A stretch of DNA of 64,000 nt from contig CALKCK010000030.1 of NCBI GenBank assembly GCA_938083195.1, positions 1 to 64,000 on the forward strand. The letters run 5' to 3'. The position numbers and the translations under genes are program-made. The stretch's first letter is position 1. The number at the start of each line of letters is the position of its first letter. The notes below the pieces were generated by a model. It saw nothing but the letters and a program-made list of their open reading frames with translations, had not been told where the DNA came from and made no database searches. Of the stretch, positions 9,647 through 19,032 are shown one piece after another. The stretch comes from an uncultured Pirellulaceae bacterium (lineage in GTDB: Bacteria; Planctomycetota; Planctomycetia; Pirellulales; Pirellulaceae).

Positions 9647-10114
9647 TTAACTCTTGTTAGATTTCTTTTTTCGCTTGGGCTTGCCACCATAGAACGATCG
9701 TCCCGCATCGACGATAAATTTGCCGCGAAATGCCTCCCGACCCAGCAACATCCGAAATCCCATTTCTGAGCGATTCGCGAGCGTCAACTCAACGGGCCAG
9801 ACTTCACCAAGTAAGGACACTGCGCTCGAGATCACCGGACGATTCGTTGTTTTTCCAGATGAGCTTCTGACGATGCGGAATTCTTCGATCTTGGCCTGTA
9901 CTGAAACGAATCGTTCGGGAAAGCGATGGTAGGGATGTATTTTAAACCGAGCGTATTTAAGTCCGTCCAGTTCGAATTCTTCGATTTCCGTGGCGTGCAG
10001 CGATGAGGAACGTGCTCCAGTATCAACTTTCGCTTTTATGCGTTTGATTCCCAGATCCGGCAGGCCGACCCATTCGCGCCAGCCAATGATCGGTAAATTG
10101 GTTTGATGGTTCAC
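9647..10114 (-). CDS. Retropepsin-like RimK-associated putative zinc protease
   Basis: This 155-aa cytoplasmic protein belongs to the family annotated as ATP-dependent zinc protease (Zn_protease, formerly DUF785). The motif V-D-T-G-A-R at about residues 30-35 is the aspartic-protease-like DTGA box. A second conserved block, MLLGREAF, is followed by a basic tail (KRKKKSNKS). The fold is predicted retropepsin-like. Members are commonly coupled to rimK and have been linked to glutamate ligation or trimming on S6; the activity here is an inference. It is the first gene of the minus-strand run that continues through rimK, the isomerase, the pseudo-receiver and the esterase fusion. The promoter should lie in the 260 bases before it, which it shares divergently with the UDP-glucuronate decarboxylase gene. 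Confidence 0.8.
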   Translation of the reverse strand: MNHQTNLPIIGWREWVGLPDLGIKRIKAKVDTGARSSSLHATEIEEFELDGLKYARFKIHPYHRFPERFVSVQAKIEEFRIVRSSSGKTTNRPVISSAVSLLGEVWPVELTLANRSEMGFRMLLGREAFRGKFIVDAGRSFYGGKPKRKKKSNKS

Positions 10115-10376
10115 GTTTATTTAGTTTCTTGAGAGGCGTTAGGAGGCTGCGTAAATACTAGTCTTTTTTAAGTTTTTTTCGACCATCATTTGAGGATTCC
10201 ATCAATCTGACTCGCAGATTTTTCGGTGAATTTCAGGTTTATTAATAAAATGAGGGGGTCTGATTCACAACGTCCCGGAATGGTAAACTACCCAGGAGAA
10301 GATGGTCTGCCGGTTGTCATGGCGTTTGCTTCGCTGATGGGGTGGAATTGTCGATTTTATTGCAAGGCAAGTACTA

Positions 10377-11345
10377 ATGATCAAGCGGATTTTGATTGCT
10401 GGCGGTGCGGGTTTTTTAGGATCTCATCTGTGTGAGCGTCTCGTGGAAGACGGGCACGATGTCATCTGCCTCGATAATTTTTTCACAAGCCAAAAATCCA
10501 ACGTTGCTCATTTATTGAGTCGACCTAATTTCGAGTTGATCCGTCATGACGTGGTCGATCCAATTCTGCTGGAAGTTGATGAGATATACAATCTCGCATG
10601 TCCAGCCGCGCCGGGACACTATCAATACAATCCGATCAAGACGATGAAGATTTCGATTCTCGGATCGATTAATTTGCTGGGAATGGCGAAGCGATGCAAT
10701 GCGAAAATTTTTCAGGCTTCGACGAGTGAAGTTTACGGAGATCCAGAAGTTCATCCCCAACCCGAATCTTATCGAGGTTGTGTCAATCCAATTGGATTGA
10801 GAGCTTGTTATGACGAAGGAAAGCGGGCGGCTGAGACGCTTTTTTTCGATTACCATCGAATGAATAAGACGAACATCCGAGTTGCGAGAATTTTCAATAC
10901 TTACGGCCCACGAATGCACCCCTTCGATGGCCGTGTCGTCAGTAATTTTATCAGACAGGCGTTGAGCGGTCAGGATATCACAATTTTTGGAGACGGGTCC
11001 CAAACCCGTTCCTTCTGCTATCGAGATGATCTGGTTGAAGGCTTTATTCGTTTGATGGAGGCACCTAACGAAGTAGTAGGGCCAATCAATCTTGGTAATC
11101 CAGGTGAGTATACGATCAAACAACTTGCCGAACTTACCATTGAGATGGTCGGCAACGACAACAAGATTATTTATGAGCCGCTACCGCCGGATGATCCGAC
11201 TCGTCGGCAACCCGATATCACGCTCGCTCGACAACATCTTAATTGGGAGCCCACTGTTTCACTGCGAGAGGGTCTATCCAAAACCATTGATTGGTTTAAG
11301 ACGATAAACGCTGACGACTATCGACCCCCAACTCCCAATTTTTGA
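10377..11345 (+). CDS. UDP-glucuronate decarboxylase (UDP-xylose synthase)
   Basis: This 322-aa extended short-chain dehydrogenase has an N-terminal Rossmann motif [10 protein letters not shown] (residues about 9-18), the family-typical stretch [12 protein letters not shown], the STSEVYGDP segment, and the catalytic pair Y145/K149 in C-Y-D-E-G-K. It converts UDP-glucuronate to UDP-xylose using bound NAD, supplying xylose for surface polysaccharide. The length fits soluble bacterial UXS enzymes. The ATG has an AAGG about 9 nt upstream. An overlapping frame starting at 10226 is not needed to explain it. The BamB-like propeller gene follows after 69 nt on the same strand. Confidence 0.92.
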   Translation: MIKRILIAGGAGFLGSHLCERLVEDGHDVICLDNFFTSQKSNVAHLLSRPNFELIRHDVVDPILLEVDEIYNLACPAAPGHYQYNPIKTMKISILGSINLLGMAKRCNAKIFQASTSEVYGDPEVHPQPESYRGCVNPIGLRACYDEGKRAAETLFFDYHRMNKTNIRVARIFNTYGPRMHPFDGRVVSNFIRQALSGQDITIFGDGSQTRSFCYRDDLVEGFIRLMEAPNEVVGPINLGNPGEYTIKQLAELTIEMVGNDNKIIYEPLPPDDPTRRQPDITLARQHLNWEPTVSLREGLSKTIDWFKTINADDYRPPTPNF

Positions 11346-11414
11346 TTTGTGTGGATGGTTGAAATTGCCTTGGATTGATTTCACTTTTGAAAAAAATTAA
11401 CTAAAGGATCGACG

Positions 11415-12767
11415 ATGTTAATTCAATGGGATCGAGTACGCGTAGCGGGTATCGTAAAGCCTGCAATCCTGCAGATTGGTTGCCTCGTATATTTCGTTTG
11501 CTTGGCTGGGTATTTACCTGCCGACGACTGGACCCAATGGCGTGGTAATAACCGAGATGGGGTATGGCATGAAACTGGTGTGATTACCTCTTTTGAAAAA
11601 TCAGATCTGGAACCGCTCTGGCGGCGGCCAATCGGCACTGGGTACTCCAGCCCGACTGTTGCCAATGGGAAGGTCTTGTTGATGGACTTCGATGAAGCCA
11701 AGCAAAATGAGTCGGTGAGATGTTTTGACGCAAAAACGGGAGAAGTAGTTTGGAGTCTTACTTATCTCTCTGAATATAGAATCAGTTACACCGCAGGCCC
11801 AAGGGCCGCGGTTACGATTGTGGGAGACCGTGCATTTTGTTTAGGTGCGATGGGGCGATTGCATTGCTTGAACATTAACGACGGAGCAGTTTTGTGGGAG
11901 AAAGATCTTGATGTCGATTATCAGGTTTCTGCAGATCGTCGGATGCCGATCTGGGGAATTGCCTCAAGTCCCATTGCCGTTGGTGACAACGTCATCATTC
12001 AGCTGGGCGCAAAAGAGGCTTCGGTGGTGGCGTTCAATCAAGAATCGGGCGATGAGGTCTGGCGGTCGTTAAATGATCGTGGGCAATATGCCTCTCCCGT
12101 ACTCGTCAAGCAGAATGGAACAGAAGTTTTGGTTTGCTGGACTGGAGATGGAGTTGCCGGGTTGAACCCGACCACAGGAACACCCTACTGGCAACATCCC
12201 TTCAAACCGACACGAATGCCGATTGGAGTGGCGACTCCTGTCGTTAATGGAAATAAGATTTTCCTAACTTCATTTTATGATGGGGCGATGATGCTTGAGA
12301 TGTCTGAGACATCGATGGAGGTAAAGCAATTGTGGCACCTGATTGGTCCCAATGAGAGGAAAACTGCGGCGTTGCATTCGATCATTAGTACGCCGATTTG
12401 GATCGGTGACTACATTTACGGTGTGGATAGTTATGGTGAGCTTCGCTGCATTCGAGCCAGTGACGGAGAGCGGGTTTGGGAAGACTTAAGTGCTGTGGAA
12501 CGTCAGCGTTGGGCGACAATTCATTTTGTGGCTCATGGTTCCAATACTTGGATGCTTAACGAACAGGGGGAACTCATGATTGGCCAGCTGACGGGAGATG
12601 GCCTCAACGTTACTTCTCGTGAGACGATTCTCACGCCAGATCAAATGAGAACACCTAATCGAAAAGGTGGAGTATGTTGGTCGCATCCGGCGTTTGCGAA
12701 TCGATGTATTTTCCTTCGTAATGACCGTGAGTTGATTTGTATTGATCTTGCTGCTCCAAAAAAGTAG
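11415..12767 (+). CDS. Exported PQQ-type beta-propeller protein
   Basis: This 450-aa protein has an N-terminal hydrophobic export segment (about residues 15-35, ending YLPADD) and then repeated propeller blades of the PQQ/BamB type. Recurrent motifs are D-A-K-T-G-E-V-V-W, N-D-G-A-V-L-W, E-S-G-D-E-V-W and S-D-G-E-R-V-W. The opening WTQWRGNNRDGV is common in planctomycete secreted propellers. It probably binds a partner or cofactor in the periplasm; no catalytic residues can be assigned and it is not necessarily BamB. AAGGA lies about 6 nt before the ATG. The oxidase that follows starts only about 40 nt after this gene's stop. Confidence 0.82.
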   Translation: MLIQWDRVRVAGIVKPAILQIGCLVYFVCLAGYLPADDWTQWRGNNRDGVWHETGVITSFEKSDLEPLWRRPIGTGYSSPTVANGKVLLMDFDEAKQNESVRCFDAKTGEVVWSLTYLSEYRISYTAGPRAAVTIVGDRAFCLGAMGRLHCLNINDGAVLWEKDLDVDYQVSADRRMPIWGIASSPIAVGDNVIIQLGAKEASVVAFNQESGDEVWRSLNDRGQYASPVLVKQNGTEVLVCWTGDGVAGLNPTTGTPYWQHPFKPTRMPIGVATPVVNGNKIFLTSFYDGAMMLEMSETSMEVKQLWHLIGPNERKTAALHSIISTPIWIGDYIYGVDSYGELRCIRASDGERVWEDLSAVERQRWATIHFVAHGSNTWMLNEQGELMIGQLTGDGLNVTSRETILTPDQMRTPNRKGGVCWSHPAFANRCIFLRNDRELICIDLAAPKK

Positions 12768-12807
12768 CAAGTGGGGTTTGCGAATAGTACTATTAAAGGA
12801 GCAGGGT

Positions 12808-13977
12808 TTGGCGGATCAATCGATTGTTTACGACTGCATCGTTGTCGGCTACGGCGGAGTGGGTAGCGCATCTCTTATGGCGGCAGCTAAAAAGGGGTGG
12901 AATGTATTGGGTATTGATCGATTTGGTCCAGCCCATGATCGTGGAAGTTCTCACGGGCAAACTCGAATCATTCGCCGTGCTTATTTTGAACACCCTAACT
13001 ACGTGCCTTTGGCAAACCGCGCCTTCGAGATGTGGAACGATCTGAACAAACGCCATCGAACGTCGCTTGATAAGAAGGAGCTGCTGACCCAGACCGGCTT
13101 ACTTCAGATGGGCCGCCAAGATAGTGATGTGATTCAAGGTGTGGTTGCCAGTGCTAAGACTCATGATTTGAAAATTGAGCACTTTACGCCAGATGAAATT
13201 CGCCAGCGATTGCCGTTGTTTAAAATTCCCGATAACTTTGTCGGCGTATTCGAGCCCGGCGCGGCGTTTCTGAGAGTTGAGCTTTGTGTTGCGGCAATGA
13301 TTCAACAGGCCGTCAAACTCGGAGCTAAGTTGAAATCCAACCATTGTGTTGAGCGTTGGGATGTCGACGAACAGGGGTTGGTGACGGTGGAAACGGATCG
13401 GGGAGTACATCGGGCTCGGCGGCTTGTGATCGCTGCAGGAGGGTGGAGTGCGCCTTTGCTGGGTGATTTAAATTTGGGGCTTCAGCTAATTCACAAGCAG
13501 CAACAGTGGTTTCAATTGGATCGAGTGGACCAGAAACTCGAAAGCAAGTTCCCGTGTTTTCTGCTCGAACAGGATAATGGGGACTGTTTTTACGGTTTCC
13601 CCGAAATCGACTATCTTGGAATGAAGGTCTGTGAGCACACCGGTGGTGTTCCGGTAAACTCTCCGGCTGATATCGACCGTGGATTGGATGAGGCTCAGTT
13701 GATGCGAACTCGCCAGTTTATGAGGGATCATTGTAATTATGGCAAGAGTCGATTGGTTCACCACAGTGCGTGCGTTTATACAATGTCACCGGACGGTCAT
13801 TTTTTCGTTGATCGGTATCCTGGGCATTCCAATGTTGTATTTGCTGCTGGCCTATCCGGTCACGGATTTAAGTTTGCCCCGGTGCTTGGGAGTTATCTGG
13901 TCGATTTATTAGAAGGAAATCAAGCGTCAGAATTTGATTTCCTGAGGATTGGAGATCGCGTCACCGCCAGTGACTAG
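12808..13977 (+). CDS. Monomeric sarcosine oxidase / N-methyl amino acid oxidase family flavoenzyme
   Basis: This DAO-family FAD oxidase is about 389 aa from a TTG start at 12808. I chose that start because AAAGGAG (12795-12801) lies 6 nt upstream and the protein then begins immediately before the FAD-binding strand. The longer frame back to 12742 would overlap the propeller gene. Motifs are VVGYGGVGSAS (dinucleotide binding), GIDRFGPAHDRGSSHGQTRI as in MSOX/SolA enzymes, and S-A-C-V-Y-T-M with Cys322 in the position of the covalent FAD cysteine of monomeric sarcosine oxidase. A late segment, AAGLSGHGFKFAP, also matches. It would oxidise an N-methyl amino acid to imine and hydrogen peroxide; the substrate cannot be fixed from sequence. 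Confidence 0.88.
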   Translation: MADQSIVYDCIVVGYGGVGSASLMAAAKKGWNVLGIDRFGPAHDRGSSHGQTRIIRRAYFEHPNYVPLANRAFEMWNDLNKRHRTSLDKKELLTQTGLLQMGRQDSDVIQGVVASAKTHDLKIEHFTPDEIRQRLPLFKIPDNFVGVFEPGAAFLRVELCVAAMIQQAVKLGAKLKSNHCVERWDVDEQGLVTVETDRGVHRARRLVIAAGGWSAPLLGDLNLGLQLIHKQQQWFQLDRVDQKLESKFPCFLLEQDNGDCFYGFPEIDYLGMKVCEHTGGVPVNSPADIDRGLDEAQLMRTRQFMRDHCNYGKSRLVHHSACVYTMSPDGHFFVDRYPGHSNVVFAAGLSGHGFKFAPVLGSYLVDLLEGNQASEFDFLRIGDRVTASD

Positions 13978-14134
13978 AATTTGGGCTTTGCCGAGTTGAT
14001 GGGCAAGAGTAATGTCATTCGAACGGTTGGGTGTAGAGCGAGGTTATCATTTGTTGTTTTAAAATCGTATCGTCCGAGTTTGGATTCGGGGTTGCGAGTA
14101 AATTGAATTAACTAGATTCAGGATTGAGGTTTGC

Positions 14135-15526
14135 GTGTCGAAGGATCGGAAAGTCGATGTAGTGGTGATTGGATCGGGGCCTGGTGGAGAGGGCGCTGCG
14201 ATGCAGCTAACCAAAGCGGGGAAGCGTGTTCTATTAATCGAGCGATTCAGCCGGATTGGTGGAGGGTGCACTCACTGGGGTACGATACCGAGTAAAGCAT
14301 TGCGTTATTCGATCAACCGTCTGACGGAGGCACTTAATAATCCACTGCTGCAAAAATGTGGAGTTAGCGTCAAGCCGAGTGTGGCCGAGTTAACACGCGC
14401 CGCAAAAGAGGTGATTTCGAGTCAGGAAACGATGCGCCGAAACTTTTATACGCGCAATGACGTCGAGGTGGCATTTGGGCATGCTCGATTCGAGGATGCC
14501 AACACGATTTCCATTAACGAGGAAGAGCGAGTCACTACCGAAAGTATTGTGATTGCCGTTGGCTCACGACCGTATCATCCGGAAGGAGTTGATTTTTCTC
14601 ATCCACGTATTTTTGACAGTGATACCATACTTAAGTTGGATCATAAGCCGCATTCAATTACTGTTTTGGGCGCCGGTGTCATTGGTTGTGAATACGCATC
14701 GATGTTTCGTAATTTGTCAATCAAAATAAATTTGGTCAATAGTCGAAGCGAATTGCTGGATTTCCTCGACGATGAAATTAGTGATGCCTTGAGTTATCAC
14801 ATGCGTGAACACGGAGTCGTGATTCGCCACAACGAGAGTTTTGAAAAAATTGAAGCGTTGGACGATGGAGTGATTGCTCACATGAAAAGTGGGAAACACT
14901 TTAAGACTGACGTACTTTTGTGGGCGACGGGGCGAACCGGTAACACCCAAGACCTGGGATTAGAGAAGGTGGGCTTGGTGGCTGATAGTCGCGGTTATCT
15001 TCAGGTTAATGATTGTTTTCAAACGGATTGTGAGAATGTATTTGCCGTCGGAGATGTCATCGGATTTCCTTCGCTTGCAAGTGCGGCTTACACCCAGGGC
15101 CGCGCTGCCGGAATGCGAATTCTTGGCATGGACGAAGCTCAGTGTAAGTTAGCAAGTGAAATTCCTTCTGGAATTTACACAAGTCCCGAGATCAGTTGCA
15201 TTGGGAAAACAGAAAAAGAGCTGACTGAAGAAAAAGTACCTTATGAAATTGGAGTCGCTAATTTTAAAAGCCTGGCGCGCGCTCAGATTTTGAACCAGCG
15301 GGTTGGAATGTTGAAGCTATTGTTTCATCGAGATACGCTTGAGATCCTTGGGATTCATTGTTTTGGAGCAAGTGCCTCCGAGATTATTCATATTGGTCAA
15401 GCAATTATGAATCAGAAAGGTGGAGCTAATACGATTAAGTATTTCACCGAAACAACATTCAATTATCCGACGATGGCGGAAGCTTATCGAGTGGCAGCGC
15501 TCAATGGATTGAATCGCTTGTTTTGA
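14135..15526 (+). CDS. sthA: Soluble pyridine nucleotide transhydrogenase
   Basis: This 463-aa flavoprotein, about the same length as E. coli SthA, transfers reducing equivalents between NADPH and NAD+. It has an FAD motif [10 protein letters not shown] near residue 12 and the family-specific [15 protein letters not shown]. In that segment only the first of the two redox cysteines of lipoamide dehydrogenase-type enzymes is kept, as expected for SthA. An NAD(P) motif [11 protein letters not shown] (about 177) and a C-terminal dimerisation domain follow. The GTG start at 14135 is supported by TGAGGT 5 nt upstream. It ends with TGA, one of several ordinary TGA stops here. A terminator hairpin for the opposing gene lies just downstream. 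Confidence 0.93.
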   Translation: MSKDRKVDVVVIGSGPGGEGAAMQLTKAGKRVLLIERFSRIGGGCTHWGTIPSKALRYSINRLTEALNNPLLQKCGVSVKPSVAELTRAAKEVISSQETMRRNFYTRNDVEVAFGHARFEDANTISINEEERVTTESIVIAVGSRPYHPEGVDFSHPRIFDSDTILKLDHKPHSITVLGAGVIGCEYASMFRNLSIKINLVNSRSELLDFLDDEISDALSYHMREHGVVIRHNESFEKIEALDDGVIAHMKSGKHFKTDVLLWATGRTGNTQDLGLEKVGLVADSRGYLQVNDCFQTDCENVFAVGDVIGFPSLASAAYTQGRAAGMRILGMDEAQCKLASEIPSGIYTSPEISCIGKTEKELTEEKVPYEIGVANFKSLARAQILNQRVGMLKLLFHRDTLEILGIHCFGASASEIIHIGQAIMNQKGGANTIKYFTETTFNYPTMAEAYRVAALNGLNRLF

Positions 15527-15543
15527 TGAATGAGGGTTGCGGA

Positions 15544-15576
15544 AGGACAAAAAAAGCCTCTCAAAATACGAGAGGC
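15544..15576 (-). terminator. Rho-independent terminator for the Cys-rich protein gene
   Basis: The stem GCCTCTC (15556-15562) pairs perfectly with GAGAGGC (15570-15576) around a 7-nt loop. Read on the minus strand, a run of T residues (15549-15555) follows the hairpin, so it terminates the leftward gene ending at 15603. No T run follows on the plus strand, so it is not an obvious terminator for sthA. Confidence 0.75.
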
Positions 15577-15602
15577 GTTGGTCGGTAGCGAGGTGATCTG
15601 TT

Positions 15603-16163
15603 TTACTTGGTAGGCGCTGTGAAATCAGTTCCCTTTCGCAATCTGAGCTTGGTGTGTGAAGCTCGGATGATTGGCGGCAGGGGGTTGAGGGGCTTGGTTA
15701 AAGATCTTGGCTCGATGGCAGTCGCGGTTTTTTCGGTCGTCGAGATGGGTTCGACTGCTTTCGCGACGGACCACTTATAAGAACAAGCTGGGCATTCGTA
15801 GCTTTCCTTTTTAAGAACCTTAACTGTTTTCGTTTTGGAAGTTGTTGGTGGATTGCATTTGTTCCAGGGCATTCGCACGGCTGGAACGCAAATGACTTTT
15901 TCTTCAACCTTAAAGCAGGTTTTTTTCTCTGTGACGGATTTGACTTCCAGTGTGCAAACTTCGCAGTCGCATTCTGGGCATGCCATGCGTGACGATTTTC
16001 GCAGTCTAATTTTTTTGACACTCCTGTTTGCATCACAGTTTGCGTCACCACATTCACACTCGGCGGTGGTCAATGCGACCTCTTGAGCATTGCTAAAGTT
16101 CGTGCCTAAGAGTACGGTGGCTGCGATTGCCAAAGCAGTGCATAGTTTAGTTCCGTAATTCAT
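15603..16163 (-). CDS. Secreted Cys-rich protein, unknown function
   Basis: This is about 186 aa from the ATG at 16163; a GTG three codons upstream is an alternative. A signal peptide ends near FSNAQE. The mature part contains Cys clusters E-C-E-C-G-D-A-N-C, C-P-E-C-D-C-E-V-C and Y-E-C-P-A-C-S-Y-K-W. The last looks like half of a zinc ribbon or a redox/metal knuckle. Two basic stretches (KKIRLRKSSR and KLRLRKG) flank the Cys region. I do not recognise a family; metal or c-type cofactor binding is only a guess. It is followed by a strong terminator and lies 3' of the porin gene on the same strand. Confidence 0.7.
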   Translation of the reverse strand: MNYGTKLCTALAIAATVLLGTNFSNAQEVALTTAECECGDANCDANRSVKKIRLRKSSRMACPECDCEVCTLEVKSVTEKKTCFKVEEKVICVPAVRMPWNKCNPPTTSKTKTVKVLKKESYECPACSYKWSVAKAVEPISTTEKTATAIEPRSLTKPLNPLPPIIRASHTKLRLRKGTDFTAPTK

Positions 16164-16223
16164 TTTGATCACTTATGTATTGTTCTAAATTTTACTGTTG
16201 GCTTGGACGGACACGGTCGTTGA

Positions 16224-17768
16224 TTAGAAGTCGACCATTAATCGGACGCCAGCAATTTGGTAGTTTCCTTGCCCGGCTGCTTGAGCACCGGAGTGAATAT
16301 CGCCGAGAATGTAATTGAACTGCATTCGGGCGTGAGAGTTCCAGTACCAATTCATGCCGAATGTATACGAGTCGGCATCCCCTCCAAGTACGTTATCGTC
16401 ATTGAGATCCGCGTGGGAATATCGAAATGCGACTTCCCAAGCACCAATGCCTTTTTGACGGCATCCATCGCAGTCTCGAACCATGAAGAAATTTTCGAAT
16501 GGCTTTAGGCGGCCCAGTGTTCCAGTTTTACGATCCCAAGGGTGGTGCTCTCCCGTGAGGACATAAGCGACCTGAGTGTAGAGGCCATTGAAAGTCACGT
16601 TCGGGCCAAATGCCGGGCGTCGTTCAACCTTGGTTTGCAGGTACTCTGATGTCCAGCTAAAGGCGCCAATGTTGACGACAGATTCCAGGCCGAAGACAGA
16701 GTTTCTATCGGCTCCAGCGATTCTATCTGTGTTTAGCCAGCGACTATTGGTACGTGCTTCCGGACGTGTGCGATAACGAGCTTGGTTATTGGTAGGCGAG
16801 TTGCCATCAGGAACGCCAAAAGAGGTACTGGCTGCGAGGTGGATATAGCCTCGTCCTCCCGAGGCTTCGTCGTACCAAGCGGTTCTGGCTAGTCTGCTCG
16901 CGAATTCTGGTTGATAGTGATCGCCTATGTAACCGGACTTGCTTTGCGTTAGTTCTTGGTTCCACACTCCGAATCGCCAGTTCCATCCTAAATCGTCGGA
17001 GTAGCCGTTGCTGGATATTCCCATTCTTCGAGCATCCTGATTGATCGCTTCGACGATAAAAGGACGTTCGATGAAAATGTTGTAGCGACTACTGTTTAAA
17101 TGGTCTAAGCCGTAAGGACGCTTTTGATTTCCAATCAGAACAGTACGGAATAGAGGCAGGTCTTTAAAACCAAGGAAGGCATCGCGGTAGGAAGTAGCAA
17201 CGCCTCCCGCGAATTCCCATTCAAATTTGTAGAGCATGTTGTCATTAAGATCGCCTGAAACTCCAAGCCGCATCCGTCGGAAATTAAACCGATCCTGTGG
17301 ATTGCCGCCTGCTTCTAGTGGAAATAAAGACTCGTCTACATTGGGGAACGCCCAATAGTCAGTATGAATGCGACCAAAGAGTTTTAGTTTAGGGGTCTTG
17401 TGGCCGTGAACCACATATCCTGGAGCAGCGGATTCTAAATTATCGATCGATTCCTCTTGAGCATTGAGTTCGTCTTCAAAGAAAGAGAGACGCTTGCCCC
17501 AGTCACTTTGATCATCTGGAACCGAAGGTTCGGCTTTTAATTTACTGGCGACGTCAATCTCAAGCTCTTTCAGGCGAGCCTCGAGCATGGCAATTTTCTT
17601 GTTTGCTTCGTCTTCTTCTTGGCTGGCGAAGCTGTAAGCGGCACTGGTAGTTGTCAGTCCCGAGGTGGCCGTTTGCTGGGCAGGTATGGTTTGTCCGCTT
17701 GCGAAGTTACAAAGTCCGCACGCAACCAATAGTGTTGAAATTAAGAATTTGGTTAGCATCAGTCTCAT
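16224..17768 (-). CDS. Phosphate-selective porin O/P-type outer-membrane porin
   Basis: This is about 514 aa from the ATG at 17768; a second ATG at 17759 and a TTG at 17786 are also in frame. Signal peptide, then a short coiled coil (about 55-80, ANKKIAMLEARLKELE) as in many planctomycete and OprP-type porins. The rest is a beta-barrel rich in aromatic and Gly residues. Features such as GRIHTDYWAF, FRRMRLGVSGDLND and a C-terminal aromatic residue (VRLMVDF) fit outer-membrane barrels. It would pass small anions, perhaps phosphate, through the outer membrane. Two GGGT...ACCC palindromes lie just upstream and could be operators. Confidence 0.85.
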   Translation of the reverse strand: MRLMLTKFLISTLLVACGLCNFASGQTIPAQQTATSGLTTTSAAYSFASQEEDEANKKIAMLEARLKELEIDVASKLKAEPSVPDDQSDWGKRLSFFEDELNAQEESIDNLESAAPGYVVHGHKTPKLKLFGRIHTDYWAFPNVDESLFPLEAGGNPQDRFNFRRMRLGVSGDLNDNMLYKFEWEFAGGVATSYRDAFLGFKDLPLFRTVLIGNQKRPYGLDHLNSSRYNIFIERPFIVEAINQDARRMGISSNGYSDDLGWNWRFGVWNQELTQSKSGYIGDHYQPEFASRLARTAWYDEASGGRGYIHLAASTSFGVPDGNSPTNNQARYRTRPEARTNSRWLNTDRIAGADRNSVFGLESVVNIGAFSWTSEYLQTKVERRPAFGPNVTFNGLYTQVAYVLTGEHHPWDRKTGTLGRLKPFENFFMVRDCDGCRQKGIGAWEVAFRYSHADLNDDNVLGGDADSYTFGMNWYWNSHARMQFNYILGDIHSGAQAAGQGNYQIAGVRLMVDF

Positions 17769-17788
17769 TCCATCGAGGTAAGGCAATC

Positions 17789-17846
17789 GGGTGCGTTACC
17801 CATTTAATCGGAACGATCCCCATTTAATACGTAGGGGTAATTACCC
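17789..17846. promoter_or_regulatory. Paired GGGT-ACCC palindromes upstream of the porin gene
   Basis: A perfect 12-bp palindrome GGGTAATTACCC lies at 17835-17846. A related GGGTGCGTTACCC lies at 17789-17801. Between them CCCATTTAAT occurs twice, at 17799-17808 and 17819-17828, 20 bp apart. This density of repeats and dyads directly before the porin start suggests a transcription-factor or promoter-proximal operator. The regulator is unknown, and PhoB control is not shown: no clear Pho-box was seen. Confidence 0.45.
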
Positions 17847-18056
17847 TTTCAATTGAAATAGTCGAATTCTTAACACAAATCCCCCAATACCCCTTCGGAA
17901 TAACCGCTACATCTTGCCTATTTTTCGCAACACTCAAATATTGTGACGAACAAGTTTCGTGATGATGATGATTAAACTATTGGAGTTTTCAGACGAGCAT
18001 TCTCCTCGCCCTTTTTTTCAGCGATTGGAAAGCTGACCTTTGAAAAGACGAGTTTC

Positions 18057-18944
18057 TTAATTGCCCTGGTTGTCACGGAGGATCTCAGCGGTGCGTTGGG
18101 CGATTAATTCAATCGTCTGTTCAGAGAGGTGGAGGCCGCCTTGGTCTGAAGCTTCAGACTTAGAGAGTGATTGAGAAGGATCAACCGAGCTTGGGTGACT
18201 GGCAAATGCAGTTTGCTCTATCGCAGATTGTGTCCAGGATGATTTGAACGAGGCGAAGTCAGCAATGTTTTCCTTCGCATCGATTGATTCTGAACGGGGA
18301 TCGGAAAACCCCCAATCCTTTCTCATGGCGAGTAATTCGCGGCCTTTTTGCAGGGGAAGATATTTAATGCCTCCCAATTGCTTTGCAAGAATAAGAATTC
18401 GGCAATAAGCATCTAGTATTTCGGTAAGCCAATAAGCCGTTTCAAGGTCAGCTTCGTAGCTTACGGTGCCGTGATTTGCTAACACGATAATGTTGGTTTT
18501 ATCCACGAATGGAAGAATTGTATCGGCAAAATTTTGACTGCCGGGGGTTTCGTAGGCGGAAATTGGAATCTCGCCTAAGAAAATATCTGGCTCGGGTAGA
18601 ACACAATTTGGAATAGGTTCGTGGGCCACGGCAAAGGCCGTCGCGTGAGGCGGGTGGCAGTGAACGATGCTGTTGATGTCGTCTCGGTGTTTGTAGATTT
18701 CGATGTGGAGTAAAACTTCACTGGTTCGTTTGAGTTTGCCGTCGATTTGTTTGCCTGTCATGTCAACCGTGCAAATGTCATCGGGAGTCATGAATCCTTT
18801 GCAATGACGGGTCGGAGTGCACAAGACCCGATTTTCATCCATTCGGATTGAGATGTTTCCTTCGTTGGCCGCGGCGAAACCTTTGGCATAGACGCGTTTG
18901 CCAATGTCACAGATGAGTTGCTTTTTCGCTTCAATATCAGTCAT
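18057..18944 (-). CDS. Class II aldolase/adducin family protein
   Basis: This is about 295 aa from ATG 18944, chosen because the family begins at MTDIEAKKQL. The frame is open to 19085, but that would overlap purN. The aldolase domain (about 1-215) shows AANEGNISIR, the metal-binding H-C-H-P-P-H, and the later N-H-G-T-V-S-Y with the third zinc histidine. Members include L-fuculose-phosphate aldolases and ribulose-5-phosphate 4-epimerases, which use zinc to stabilise an enediolate. A C-terminal extension of about 80 residues, polar and rich in Ser and Gln, is not part of the core fold and may be an oligomerisation or targeting tail. It is the third gene of the ileS-purN-aldolase run. Confidence 0.85.
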   Translation of the reverse strand: MTDIEAKKQLICDIGKRVYAKGFAAANEGNISIRMDENRVLCTPTRHCKGFMTPDDICTVDMTGKQIDGKLKRTSEVLLHIEIYKHRDDINSIVHCHPPHATAFAVAHEPIPNCVLPEPDIFLGEIPISAYETPGSQNFADTILPFVDKTNIIVLANHGTVSYEADLETAYWLTEILDAYCRILILAKQLGGIKYLPLQKGRELLAMRKDWGFSDPRSESIDAKENIADFASFKSSWTQSAIEQTAFASHPSSVDPSQSLSKSEASDQGGLHLSEQTIELIAQRTAEILRDNQGN

Positions 18945-19032
18945 TAAGGTACCGTCGAATGTGGAAGGAAATTGAGTCGAAGTCAGGGCAGTCAAATAAG
19001 AGATGCACGCGTTGATTGTAATTTCGAGGGTC

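Noticed and set aside
10226-10435. 69-aa frame before the UDP-glucuronate decarboxylase
   Set aside because: It overlaps the start of a well-supported gene in another frame and lacks a ribosome site.
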